Source: Pleodorina starrii
Lineage: Eukaryota > Chlorophyta > Chlorophyceae > Chlamydomonadales > Volvocaceae
DNA length: 64,000 nt
Reading direction: 5' to 3'
Assembly: GCA_030267565.1 (NCBI GenBank)
Contig: BRXU01000002.1
Coordinates: forward strand, 8,933,001 to 8,997,000
Position numbers and translations under genes: made by a program. Shown piece after piece: positions 1-11,799 of the stretch. Numbering within the stretch: position 1 is the first letter of the stretch; the number at the start of each line of letters is the position of its first letter. The notes under the pieces were generated by a model. That model made no database searches. It had not been told where the DNA came from and worked only from the letters and a program-made list of their open reading frames with translations.

Positions 1-132
1 AGGCTTCGATTTGGTGTACGGTACAATAGAGAAGCGTCAGCTGAATTTTACACATCGAGTCTCCAGCACGAAAGCCAGCAATTGGGACCCCGAGATACCC
101 CCACTCCCCACTGCAACTCGTCGTCTGCCAGC

Positions 133-137
133 TTACA
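133..137 (-). promoter_or_regulatory. Possible algal poly(A) signal TGTAA for the biotin carboxylase gene
   Basis: TGTAA on the minus strand, about 865 bases after the stop. TGTAA is the usual Chlamydomonas polyadenylation signal, and long 3'UTRs are common in that group. A second TTACA (plus strand) lies near 49. The assignment rests only on motif and position. Nothing else is recognised in 1-1001, which is read as 3'UTR and intergenic DNA. Confidence 0.3.
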
Positions 138-1001
138 CTTGACCGTACCGACGGCCCCTTTGAAGTAGGGAAGCTTCCCCTCGTTCGGGGAAAGTGACAG
201 CCCGCAGGGTGGAGGGCTTGGGGCGTGCTCTTGGGCCATGTAATGCCGCAACGCCGAAAACCTCATCTCCGTTCCCGCACACACACAAACACACACCGAC
301 GCAAGGCAGGCAAACGGCCAAGCTGCGCAGCGCCCGTCGGCTGCGCCTGCACCACTCCAAAATTGGCGCGAGCCTGCGGCTCCGCGGTGTAAGGGTCTCC
401 AAACAGACCGCGGGGGACCCAGCGCGACCCGTGAGCCCCGGGGCTCGCTGGTCGGCCTCGCTTGAAGACGGGCCGCGCACCCTGCTTGCGCCGGTTTGAA
501 ACCACACATAAATTCTTCAGGAACACTCGAGCACGAGACAGCTTGTGCGGTACTGGTCATAAGAAGTACTCGCAAGGTACACAGAACACATGTATATATG
601 TGCAGCCGGCGAGTGGGGCCGGTGTACCCAAAGTTGGGGCAGCCGGCCAGCCAACGGGGCCCTCGCGAGGGCTGCTTCACTCCCGACACGTACCGCCTGA
701 AGCATCCTCCTCCCCGTCCAGGTGGTTCCCTCTGCCGCTTCGAAATCCCCACCACCACGCCCGCAACCCATCTGCCATGCCCACCCATACGAGCACTGCT
801 ACCACGCGTGGCCGTGGCCGCGTCTAGCAGCGGCTTCCCGTTAAGCCGCGCCCCTTGTACCGCCCCTGAGCCCGCAGGCGCGCAGTGGTACCGGCACAGC
901 GGCGCGGATGCCGGAGACGACGTTAATCAACGCCGTGCCGTGCTTAGGGAGCTAGCCAGACGGCGGGTCAGAAGGCCCGACGGAAGCAACGGTTGTCCTC
1001 C

Positions 1002-1539
1002 TTACGCCTTGACGGCCTTGGACTTGCGGCTCTTGATCATCTCCCGCATGTAGGCGCGGACCTGGGGGTCGAGGGAGGTAGAGATGGAGGAGGAACATTC
1101 GCCGGAGGTGGGAATGGGGCAAGGTGCGGAGGCCAAGACACATAGCGGCATAACGGCCCAGCGGCCTAGCGACCATGCGAGCGCGTCGCGTGGAGAGCGG
1201 CAGTGCGACCCCGCGCCAATCCGCCAAACCCTCCGCAACATGCAGGTAGCAGGCGGCTGGCTTCTCCTGGTAGAGGCACATGACCCGTGGGTCACTGCTC
1301 CCTCACCTTGGGGGTCGGCGGCTTCTCCTTCAGCTCGTCCGCGTGCTTCACAATGAAGCCGGTGTCGACCTGCAGGGAAGCGGAGGGGGGGGACGGGGGA
1401 GAAGAAGGGTTTTCAAGGTATGCAGCCCGCAGGGTTGCGACAGGGAGCTGGGGCCAGGCACCGGGCACTTGCCGCGAAGCGTCACGGCGCGCGCACGGGG
1501 CGAGGTGAGGGACACTGCCAGTGTGCGTGGAGCTTATCA

Positions 1540-1574
<35 letters not shown>

Positions 1575-2417
1575 GCACGCGCCGGACAGGGTGCGTGGTG
1601 CAGCTCTCGCCCTCACCTCGCCCTTCTTGAAGGCCTCCGTCTGCAGAATGAGCTTGTGGAAAGAGGCGGTGGTGGGCACGCCGGTGATGACCAGCTCGTC
1701 CAGCGCGCGGGACATGCGGTTAATGGCCTGCGGTCGGGTTGCCATGGAAACAGGGGAGGAGGGAAAGGAGGTGGAGATGAGGCCGGAAAGACGTGCTGCA
1801 GCGAAGTGTAAAGGGGAAGGGGGACATGCATTCCGAGAGCGGGCCGGGTCTTAGGCGCGTCTTCACAAACGCACAAGACCAAGTTGGACGCACACGCTTG
1901 TCCGTGATTGTCTCAAGTCCCTGGCCGCTCCAGCCCCAACGCGCCAGCCCGCAATGCACGCTCACACCGCACCCATTACGTCCGCGGAGCTCCCACGGCC
2001 CGATTGTCTCTAATGCCAAGGCCTCCTATCCCGAGGCCGCCCTGGCCAGCGCCCCCCCCCCAATCCCCTAGCGAGCCACACAGGAAACAGAAAGCCGCGC
2101 ACAATCACACGCACATACACCCCGCCGCCTGTATACACCTAAATCCACTGTGATAGCATTCTCGAACCGCAGTTTACATACCGGTACAATTAAAATGTTG
2201 CGCTACCCGCCCTCCGCACACGCACATACACACGCACACACTCGCCTGCTCGCGGTTGGCTCCCCACACGATGAGCTTGCCCAGCAGCGAGTCGTAGTTG
2301 GGGGGCACCAGGTAGTCGGGGTAGAGGTGCGAGTCCATGCGCACGTTGGGGCCGCCGGGCGCCAGGTAGGTGGTCACACGGCCAGGGCCGGGGCGGAAGT
2401 TCTGGAAGGGGTCCTCC

Positions 2418-2448
<31 letters not shown>

Positions 2449-5400
2449 GAAGGGGCCAGGGGCGACGGGGTAAGGGCAGGGCAGGGCAGGGGTGAAGTAG
2501 GAAGGGGTGAAGGCAATCGTAAGGGGCCGACGGTGGGGAGAAGATGGTAAAGTTTGACAGGGAAGGAACGGGAGGGTGGTAGACAGGGCCAGGTAGACGG
2601 TGCGGGCTGGAGTGGAGAGGAGGCGTGGGTTGTGGGAGTTAGACACGAGCGGGGTTGGTCAGGGAAAAGGTGAGAGCAGGGGTTTCAAATGAGACCCTTT
2701 CCGCTCGCAACCGGCCGAGCTTGGGGCTTGGCTCGGTTGCTTTTTGGCAGGGCGGCAAGCACGGGGGTGACAGCTTGTTTGTTTGAGAGCCAAGCGCGCA
2801 GCTGCCGCAACGCCTTGTCCAGTTGGATCTCGTCTCCGCCCGAACACCAATAACACCCAAAAGCGAGATTGAGTTAGCTCAAGCGCCCCCTCGATCCCCG
2901 CTTCCCATCTCCTCCCCCCCCCATGACACACATGCCCACAGCAACCGCACCCCCTACTTACCTTGAACACAATATCCTCCTGGGTCATGGTGAGGCGCTC
3001 GCCCATGGCCACCTTGATCTGCTCCTGGATCAGATCCACGCCCGTGATCATCTCAGTCACCGGGTGCTCCACCTGCAACCCCAGGGGAAGGCAGATCAAA
3101 CCCAGGGGAAGGCAGATCAAACCCAGGGGAAGGCAGATCAAACCCAGGGGAAGGCAGATCAAACCCAGGGGAAGGCAGATCAAACCCAGGGGAAGGCAGA
3201 TCAAACCCAGGGGAAGGCAGATCAAACCCAGGGGAAGGCAGCTCAAACCCAGGTGAAGGCAGATCAAACCCAGGGGAAGGCAGCTCAAAAGGGGAAGGCA
3301 GATCAAACCCAGGGGAAGGCAGATCAACCCCAGGGGAAGGCAGATCAACCCCAGGGGAGGGCAGGGGGCCGATCAGCAAGATCCCTGAGGCAGGACTGCG
3401 TGGCGCCGAGGCAGGCTTGGTGAGACAGACGAGTGCTAGAGAAACAAACTGCAGTAGTGGGCGATGGTGAGGAGGGGGCCGTGTTCATGAGGGTGGAAGG
3501 GGTTGTAGGGTTTCTGTGGTATTTGCGAATCGTGTTGCCTGCCCTCAAACGCCAACCCTTGCGATAAGCTCAGTGAGCAGAGCTGTTTGGAGCGGGGCCG
3601 CTCGCATTGCCCCGCAACTCCCCTTGCTCGCCCCGAAACCAGGGGTCTCGGGCCGCGTGGTGGCAGACCGTTCGTCCCCCGGGCCCAAGCCACCACCAGC
3701 GCACCAGGGTGTCTCGAGGCCCTTCAACAATGCGCTGAGATGATGCGCTCCTGGTCACCTCCGCACACGCCTAGCTCACCCATCGCCCCCATTCCCCGCT
3801 CGGCCACGGACTCTAGCATATGCCCCTCCGGCCCTGCCATCCCTCGCGCCCGGCACTCGGGCCCCCCCTCCTTCGTCCCCCTCCGCCCCCCCCCCGCACC
3901 TGGATACGGGTGTTCATCTCCATAAAGTAGAAGCCCTTCTTCTCCCACAGGAACTCAATGGTGCCCACACCCACGTAGCCGATGGCCTTGGCGGCCGCCA
4001 CCGCGGCGTCACCCATGGCCTTGCGGACCTGCAGAGCCGGTGGGATGGGATGTTTTGAGTGCGCGGGGTCGGTGCATCTGGTTGCGGCAGCCACCAGTCC
4101 CCCAAGCAACCAGGAAGTGCCCCGGGGGTTGGCATCGGGGCCGTGTTGAGGGGCACACGGAGAGGGGGGCGAGGAGACTGCCGGTCTACAGCAACAACAC
4201 TTGATACCCCGGCGTCTGCTGCTTCGAGGCGTGACAACCACACTCGCGCATCCTCGTGCCCGCTTTATTATTATGCACCTTCTTATGCACCAAACCCAAG
4301 TCATCACCAACCCTTCATTACCGAGAATACCGACCCACCTCGGGCGTGAGGGCGGGCGAGGGCGCCTCCTCCACGAGCTTCTGGTTGCGGCGCTGCACGG
4401 AGCAGTCACGCTCGCCCAGGTGGACCACATTGCCGTACTTGTCGGCCAGGACCTGCACCGTACAGTACGACAGCCGCGGCACACAGAGCAAGGAGGAGTG
4501 CCGGTAATGCGCATGGCAGGGCTGCATGCGTATCGCGCGCCACCTTTCGCGTCACCATCATCACACCGCCGTCGCCGGCTTGACCTGCGTTGACACCCGC
4601 GTTTTACGCAAGCTCCTCCCCCCAAACTTCATCGCATCCCGCAGTCTGGCCCCTAAATCCGCCGCCGCTGCCGATCGGCGCCGCCAGTCGGCCAGGGCGG
4701 CGGCGCCTGGAGCTCGCTCGCACCAGGGTCAGCCCGCGGCGGCTTCCGCGACGACCCTCCTACGACCGGTCTAGCCTCGCCGCCGCTGCCTGCTTTACAC
4801 CAAATACACCCGCGTCCTTCGTCCCTCTCGCAGTCGCCACCGCCGGGCCGACCCGTGGGTCCAATGGGGCGTCTAACGAGCGAGGGTCTAGAGAAGGGGT
4901 TTTGCAGTGCGAAGTCGGCACCGGTTGCAGCCACCAAGCACCAAACGATCCCCAAGAGAAAGGCGGACAGCGAGCAGGCCGCGCCGAGGGCCAGCCGCGG
5001 GCGTCGCGGCTGGACGACCCGGCCGTGGGCCCTAGGGCGCCAGTACCCAGGCCGACAGTATCGGCCGCCGGCGGTCGGTGGCAGGGAAGGGCGGCCGCGA
5101 TGGCGGCGGCATCGACACTCACCCGGCGCAAGGGTGGGTTTCCGCAAGTGGGTCGGACCCAGCACCTGGAAATCACCACCCACTCCTGCCCCCAATGCGC
5201 CGCGTTGGGACCCCCCAGACCTGACCCACAACGTTGCCCGGGCCCCTGTTCTACGCATTTGCATCTCTTGTTCCCTGCTCCAGCCTTCGCCTTCTACCCA
5301 CGTTCGACGCGCGGCCGTCGCCTCCTCCCTGCGTTCATTCCCTTTCGCGTTCCCCCTTCCATCCGCGGTGCTGTGTACTTGCGCCAGCGCCACTTTCTGC

Positions 5401-8400
5401 TCAAGACCGCAATATCCTTTGCGTAACCCCTCCCTTTGCTCCTACTCCCCCGGCAGGTCTCCAGAACTTCTGGCGCCTTCCCCCCAGGCAGCTCCCCCCC
5501 TGGGACTTCCAATAACAATCCCCACCTGGAACTCGATGTGGCGGGGGTTCTGCACGAAGCGCTCCATGTACACGGCGCCGTTGCCGAACGCGGCCTCAGC
5601 CTCCTGCTGGGCCTGTGGGGCACGAGGGGGGAGGGGTTAGAACAAAGGGGGGCGGGGGGAGGATGGTAAACGGGAGGGCTGTGAAGATTGGGAGGGGCTG
5701 AAGGATCGAAATGCAGGCATGGGGCCAGGGGGAGGCGAAGGTCGGCAGCGTATAGATAAGGTGATGGCGGATTCATTGTACACTCAGAACAGCGCCAGGG
5801 TTCCTGTCTTGGAGCCAGCACGTATGATGAACCAGAGAGATGGATAGACAAGGGCGATGTACGGATCAGCTCCCCAGCGACTGACGGGTGTACACGCTTC
5901 CGCAGGAGCACACATCAAAAGCTGCCCGCCCATCAAGAGTCAAGACGGCATAGCAGCTGTACAACGCCGTACACCGTACCTGCTTGTACAGCGGCATCAG
6001 GTCCTCCTCCTTGGTGCACAGGCGCATACCGCGACCGCCGCCACCTGACACGACACACGCACATGAGCGTTACGGCCCCCGGGGGATTGAGCGAGTTTTA
6101 TATTGCGATGCGTCATTGGGTATAGGATGATGCGATGCGTCGTACGGCAGGGGCGGGACCCCGCGCGTTCAGCCGCTGTTCCGACGGGCGGACTCATGGG
6201 GTTCTACTCCACCGCTTCCCGCGTGTGCGGTCCGGACGTAAGGCCCTCTGAAGACGACAGTTCAAAACAAGTAGACTGCCCGCAAGACTCTGCCCGTAGC
6301 TGAATCCTGCAGACGGCTGGCGCGCGGCCTCTGGCGTCGATGCATCGCCACAGCCCAAAGGTCAAGGCCACAGCTCTATCGCATGGGGGAAGGGGGTTGT
6401 TTCCCGCCCACACCCCTCAATTCCCTGTGCACATTAAGCATTGTACGACATGGCAGGCCGTCGTACCGACGTACCGGCGGTGGCCTTGATCATGACCGGG
6501 AAGCCGATGCGCCCGGCGTTCTCGAGGGCGTCCGCGTCATCCTTGATAAGGCCCTCCGAGCCGGGCACGGTGGGCACATCGGCTTTCTGAATGGGGCGAA
6601 TGCGGGGGAGGGGGGGGGGGGGAAAGAGGAAATGGGCGGGGTCGGACAGGCGCGGGATCGTAAGTTCGGGAGGTAAGAAAAACGATGCCGCAGCGAACGA
6701 GTTTTTTTTGGGGGGGGGAGCCGTAGGATGAGTGGAGATCACCCAAGATAACGGGGAGTCGATGAGCGGAATCAGGGAGGACAGCGAGTTGCCGGAGGGT
6801 CCGGGAAGGAGGGAGGGAAACATACATATTACCGGCAACGGCCTTCAGAGTTAGGGATGGGGAGGCATTTCGTGCGCGGGAAATGGCGGCCTAGGTCAAG
6901 AGGAGAAGCCAGCTCGAGGCCTGGCGCTTGTGGAACGACTGGGAGAGTGCCTGCTGGTATCTTCTCGCTTGCGACGGTTGGTTTGCGCCGTACATGTACA
7001 CTGGGATCTGGTATCGCAACTACCGTACACGACCGGTGTCGTACCTTCATGGTGTCACGCGCGGTGGACTTGTCGCCCATGAGGCGGATGGCCGAGGGCT
7101 TGGGGCCGATGAACTCCAGGCCGTGGTCGTTGCAGATCTCAACGAACTCGGCGCGCTCCGACAGAAAGCCGTAGCCCTTTGGCGCCACGGGGGGAGAGAG
7201 AGGTCGAGGGAGGGGACGCGATCCGGTTGGTAGGGCTGAGTCGGATGGCGTTTGGTGGCAGAGGCCGCAGCTATGAGCGACGCAGGATAGACCCAGCAAG
7301 GTCAAGGCTCGGGTTCTACGGGTCGAGTTGGTCCCTGCGTCTTTTCCGCTCGGCACTCATCCTCGGTCGCTACCGCCGCTGCCCCGGTCGTCAAAACCAG
7401 ACCCGCTCGGTCAGGGGGGAAGCGATCGCTTTTGACAGTGTTTGGAAGTGTCTCGTGGAAGAGTCTCATGTAGCCAATGCGCGTCGCCAGCTTGCAGTTG
7501 CCGCCCTCAGCAGAAGCGCAACTGGGGCTGCCATCACCCCCCACTCCGCCGCCGCCGCTGTAACTGCCAGGCCCCTGCCACGCAACTTCCACTCCACCCC
7601 CAAAAAGGCCACAGGCCTCCTGCACCAGCCAGCCATTCCTAGCGCCCGTGCAAACCCCAAGTGTCAACGCCGGCCCGTGGGGCGGTCCGGTGCACCAGAG
7701 AGGGACAGCGGCGCAAACGTCCCCATAAACCCCAAGGCAAACCTCCCCCCCTTTCGGGCCCCCGGAGCTCTCTACCCACCACCGGGTCCTCTACCCACTC
7801 ACCGGGTGCACGGCCTGCGCCCCGCGGCTGACCGCGGCCGCCAGCAGGTTGGGGATGTTGAGGTAGGACTCCGAGGAGGGGGCGTCGCCGATGCACACCG
7901 CCTCATCCGCCAGCTGCAGGGGAGGAAGCGCGAGGGAGGGGGTTAGGCAGTGATATGCTCCATTACATAAGCGAGGGGGAGGGAGGTTGGACACTTGGAC
8001 TGTGTTGGGGGCCTTCCGAAGGGAGGTGGGCCATGGTTGGACCGGCGGAGGAGATGCAATGGAGGTCTTAATGGTGTGGAAGCACATTTTCCGCAACGCA
8101 CGTTGCTTCGTGTGCGGGCGCAAGGAACGGCGGAATTGGCGGAGAAAAGACGCGAGTGGCAGCGGTCGAGTACCGGTATGGGATCAGCTGGGAGTGCGCA
8201 GGGTTTGCACCAGCATTGTCAATGGCCACAGAGCCATAGTGTTCACGTAGGACGCGGAAGGATGAGTCTGGCGATACGGCCACAGGAAGTTTTGCTGTGG
8301 CCTGGTGGACCCGCTGTGAAGTGTGTGTGTGTGTGTGTGTCAGGACGTCGCGTCGAGGCGTGCCCGCACACCCTTTCCCAGCGCATGGCGGCAAAATGTC

Positions 8401-8798
8401 CCTCCCCTCTCACCGCTCACTAGCATGCGCTTTCCGCGGGTTCTGCTGCTGCATTAACTCCGGCATATAGCACTCCATCTTCGCGGCAGCCGAAAACAAA
8501 CCCTAAACAACCCCGCCCTACCCCGCGTCCGGTCCCGCACCGCGGCCGTGCATACCTGCACGTGCAGCGAGTTCTTATCGGCGGTCGAGTAGACGGCCAC
8601 GGTCTGCAGGCCCAGCTCCTTGCAAGCGCGGATGACGCGCACAGCAATCTCGCCGCGGTTGGCAATGAGCACCTTTTGGAAGGCAGCCCGCGCGGCAACC
8701 TGCGTGCGGCTGCGGCCGCCGGCAACGCCCTTGGCTGGCACCAGCAGCTGGCGAGCGGCGGCCTGACGGCCGCTGAAGCAGCGCCCGGCGCTACGCAT
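1002..8798 (-). CDS. CAC2: Plastid-type biotin carboxylase subunit of acetyl-CoA carboxylase (13 exons, 512 aa)
   Basis: ATP-dependent carboxylation of the biotin on BCCP, first half-reaction of acetyl-CoA carboxylase for plastid fatty-acid synthesis. Exons in transcript order: 8798-8556, 7913-7803, 7176-7045, 6586-6475, 6044-5980, 5612-5526, 4452-4339, 4028-3900, 3072-2962, 2446-2246, 1727-1617, 1369-1307, 1061-1002. Phases close to 512 codons plus TAA. Seen: the N-terminal signature [29 protein letters not shown], the glycine-rich ATP-grasp loop GGGGRGM split by a phase-1 intron, and the catalytic [13 protein letters not shown] split by an intron. About 55 residues precede the core and are rich in Arg, Ala, Ser and Gln, fitting a chloroplast transit peptide. 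ATG at 8798 was chosen because TTGCAG at 8805-8810 looks like a 5'UTR acceptor just upstream; an in-frame ATG at 8852 would add 18 residues by reading through it. The intron after the exon ending at 2246 begins with GC (GCGAGT). Length suits a stand-alone AccC-type subunit rather than a multidomain ACCase. Function is near certain; the transit peptide is inferred. Confidence 0.95.
1541..1573. repeat. (CA)n microsatellite in a biotin carboxylase intron
   Basis: About 16 CA units in a row, inside the intron between the exons at 1727-1617 and 1369-1307. Read in transcript sense it is (TG)n. Confidence 0.9.
2214..2243. repeat. CA-rich simple repeat at a GC donor site
   Basis: Imperfect CA/CGCA run directly beside the unusual GC donor of the exon 2446-2246, so the first intronic bases of the transcript are GCGAGTGTGTGCGTGTG. 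Confidence 0.7.
3080..3362. repeat. 21-bp minisatellite, about 13 copies, in a biotin carboxylase intron
   Basis: Tandem 21-bp units beginning CCCAGGGGAAGG and ending CAGATCAAA, nearly identical with a few substitutions and one shortened unit near 3284-3297. It ends 8 bases from the acceptor of the exon 3072-2962. In transcript sense each unit is pyrimidine-rich (CTGCCTTCCCC), resembling the polypyrimidine tract of that acceptor. The unit is 7 codons long, so the array stays open in frame with the following exon. Confidence 0.95.
8321..8340. repeat. (GT)n microsatellite
   Basis: Ten GT units inside the first coding intron (7914-8555) of the biotin carboxylase gene. Confidence 0.9.
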
Positions 8799-10526
8799 TT
8801 GGGTCTGCAAGCAAGGAACGTCCGACCGATAACGAGCGGGGCCACATGTCAATTACAAGTTGAATTGGAGTAACTATCAAATATAGATATGTAGCCCAAC
8901 GAGCGTCGCGCCAAGCGTTACGCGATCCACGCAAGCGGGATGCACCCGCGGACCGCCGCAAGAAGCCTCGAATGCGCCCAAGCAGCTATGACGTAGATCT
9001 GCTTGGCATGGTATCGTCCGTCACCTCAATTTCTAACAGGATTGCCATGCTGGTGCTGCTGAAAGACGTCAGCTCGTTGGCTGCGGCGTCAGCAATTGGG
9101 CACACGCAGGGGCCTACCTGCATTTTTACCAGGAGCCGCTATGATAATGAAGACGGAGTCCTGATCACTTGTTAAAGCGATGAGGCGACGCGGCTAATGT
9201 GGGCGTTCTAAAGCCCTCTTACACTGTAACGCCTCTATTGCCGTACGATGCGGATGAAAACAAAACTCGCACAGAGTCAATTCGATGCCCACACCCAAAC
9301 CAAATATATGGTGTGCGATTACTGTGGCGGCCTGGAGCGCCCATCTTGAGCCTCCTTGCTGCGAGTCAGCTCCATCAGCAAGTCCTCGTACGCAGACAAT
9401 CAAAATACTTCACCTCTTCAGAATCTCCAATATTAACGTGATGCCCATTCTTCTGCGGAGATAATTACAGGACGTGTTTCGCGTCGCTCGTGCAAGCACA
9501 TAATGGGCGCATCCCGAAGCCCCGCGCCAGGGGAGATTGCTCGTCTCTCCTTTGACGCCATGAATGTATGTATGCCGCAAACGTTTCAAGCCCTTAGGTT
9601 AGCGGCATTTGCTGTCTCTGGAACGCGTTTGTGCACCCCACAGCCCCTGCTGTGGGGCGCTCCCGCACGGTACCGGTATTACAATTTTCTTCCGGGATCT
9701 TCCTCCCATCGCACGGGTGCGCCCACATTCGCCCCTCCTCCGACCGCAACGGCAACCCCATGCATCAGAGAGCCCTCCGCAGGGAAGACCTGCCTGCTCA
9801 TCTACCGCAACTGCGAACTGGCGTATGATCTTATGCATGGCGGGCCTCGATCCGGCATACGAAGGCCTGCCCCTATCCATGGCGCTTCTCTTCTTGCCAT
9901 TCGCGCCGGCCCCATGTATCCATGCTTGAGTTCCGAACCCATCTCGCCGGGCAAAAATTCGCCGGACGCGGACGCATTGGCAGTTACCGCGTTCCCTGCA
10001 GGCCCACGCACGGCGGCCTTCCACAATCCCGACGGCACACCTCTCCGGCAGACCCCTGCTCTTACCATACCGGCGCTCGCGCATCGGAGGCGGGACGCAG
10101 TCGCACACTCGCAGGTTGCAGCGCAATCGTCTTCTGACTACTGCCGTTTAAACCTAAACGGAAGCAACGCAAGAGCTGTCTGCTGTCTCGTGCACATTGG
10201 CATAAGGGCCCCCCAGGGACGCCATACGGGAGCGCCCACGATGGCGAGGATGCGGTCGTTAGCGCCCCGCCCCGTCCCCCATGTGCACGCACGCACACGC
10301 ATGCGCGGAGCATCTGGAAGATCCCCTTCGCGATGTTTATCCTTGTCGGCATTCTCCTGCCCCTAGGGGCTCCTCTTGGTACCGGTAGTGCCGGCTGCCG
10401 ACCCGGGGAGAGTGTCTGGTTGTTGCCAGTGGGTGTTCTGCGCGATGCACGTTGCGTGTCAACTATGGGCTTCGGTCGTGACAGTGTCAGGTGCGATGCG
10501 CACCGGCGACCCTCCGGGTCACTGTA

Positions 10527-10590
10527 TAAGGATGCGAGAGTTACAACGAGGGACCACTGGGGTCCTGCGCTGGCGCACTCTGAGTCAACT
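10527..10590 (+). repeat. Short dispersed repeat, copy 1
   Basis: About 60 bases starting GATGCGAGAGTTACAACGAG match, with a few substitutions, the reverse complement of 43557-43620. The shared block holds GGGACCACT and GCGCTGGCGCA. Too short to classify; it could be a relic of a SINE or another repeat. Confidence 0.7.
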
Positions 10591-11181
10591 CAGAACCTCA
10601 CGGGCCTGCCGACTGCAGACCAGCACCCTCCCTCGTGTCCGCTCATCATTGAGGGAGGGTTGGTCCCATGGGACCCACCGGCGGTTAGTGCTAGGGCACT
10701 GCCTAATGTGGCAGCCTGGCACGGATATGGTATAAGGATGTTGGGTTTTCATTGAAGAGCCCCCCCCCTGCCTCAGCGGCTTGCGTGGTGGTGCCATGCC
10801 AGCCGGAATGGGCAGGGTTTGGGTTTGGGTTTGGGCCGGAATGGGAAGGGAATGGCCAGGTAGAAGGGGCGACGGCAAAAGAGAAAGCCATCGCCATTGG
10901 CGCAAATTGTTATTTTGGGTTCCCTCCCAAAATGCGGTTTGTGGCGTAAGGGGAGGCAAGCCTACTTGTTGCAGGAGACCTTTGACGGGGAGTTGTCAGC
11001 TCTAGGGTCTAGCGGTACAGGTGACTTAGTACGGCAGTTAAACAGTGTGTCTGCGGAGCACCGAGTTGGTGTTTGTTTTCTCGTCTTTTCTTGTTTGTTT
11101 GGCGGTTCAGCGGTACTTATTGCGGCCTTTGTCGACTTGCAGGCAATCGGCCTCGTTGTTACTTTCTCGCGCTTGTACACG

Positions 11182-11799
11182 GTTTCGTTGCCCGCTCGCC
11201 CTCCCCTGGTTCTCGTCGCGCTCGCGCCTGGGTTGCGCAGTCGCGCGCGCGCTCGCGTGTTCCAGTGTGTGCCGTGTGCGTCTGTCCTTGGGTTCGTGCG
11301 CCTTCGGGTTTAGGCCGGTCCCACGGCGGGGGAGGTTTTCCCTTGACTCTGGTTCCCTTTTGCCTCCCCCATCGCTTGCCTGGGCACCGTTTTCTTTCGC
11401 TCGAGGGAATCAGAGTGGCGCACGTGTCTGTTGGTTGGTGTGTTGCCGTCCGATTGCCTTACGGCCGCTTTGTTTTTGTTGTTTGTTGGGACCGTTTGTT
11501 CGCGGGCTGTGGTGCGGATTGCTGTCCTCCGGCTTGGGGGTGTGTGCTCTGCCGCAGGCTAATCGGGGCAGTAGGCAGCTGGGCAGAGCGCTGGTGGCCG
11601 CTGGCCGGCACGTAGAGTAGCAAACGGCGTCGCGGTTAGGCGCGCGTCGGCCGGCAGGAGTGTTTTAGCGGCGTTTTCCTTTCCCCCTTTCTCTAGTTGC
11701 ACCTTCCCAAGCGGGGGAACGACAGTTGGCGGGGTGCGTGTCCAGGGTTTGTAAACGGGTGTGGGGTTTATTGCATTGCCGTACCGCAGCAGACTCAAA
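11182..11799 (+). repeat. ~620-bp dispersed repeat, copy 1
   Basis: Starts GTTTCGTTGCCCGC and ends CGCAGCAGACTCAAA. Conserved blocks include TTTAGGCCGGTCCCA, CTTGACTCTGGTTCCC, TGGCGCACGTGTCTGTTG, CTGGGCAGAGCGC and AGTTGCACCTTCCC, in the same order as at 30728-31339. The frames open here (180-191 aa) keep no conserved reading between copies, so I treat it as non-coding repeat. The second copy sits inside a hAT-like element. Confidence 0.85.

Noticed and set aside
2659..3348. A 229-codon minus-strand frame with CLPLGLI repeats, as a possible repeat protein
   Set aside because: It is the intronic 21-bp minisatellite read in frame with a biotin carboxylase exon; the repeats belong to the intron.
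10815..10836. (GGGTTT)3 as interstitial telomere sequence
   Set aside because: Only three units, and the volvocine telomere repeat is TTTTAGGG; too short to mean anything.
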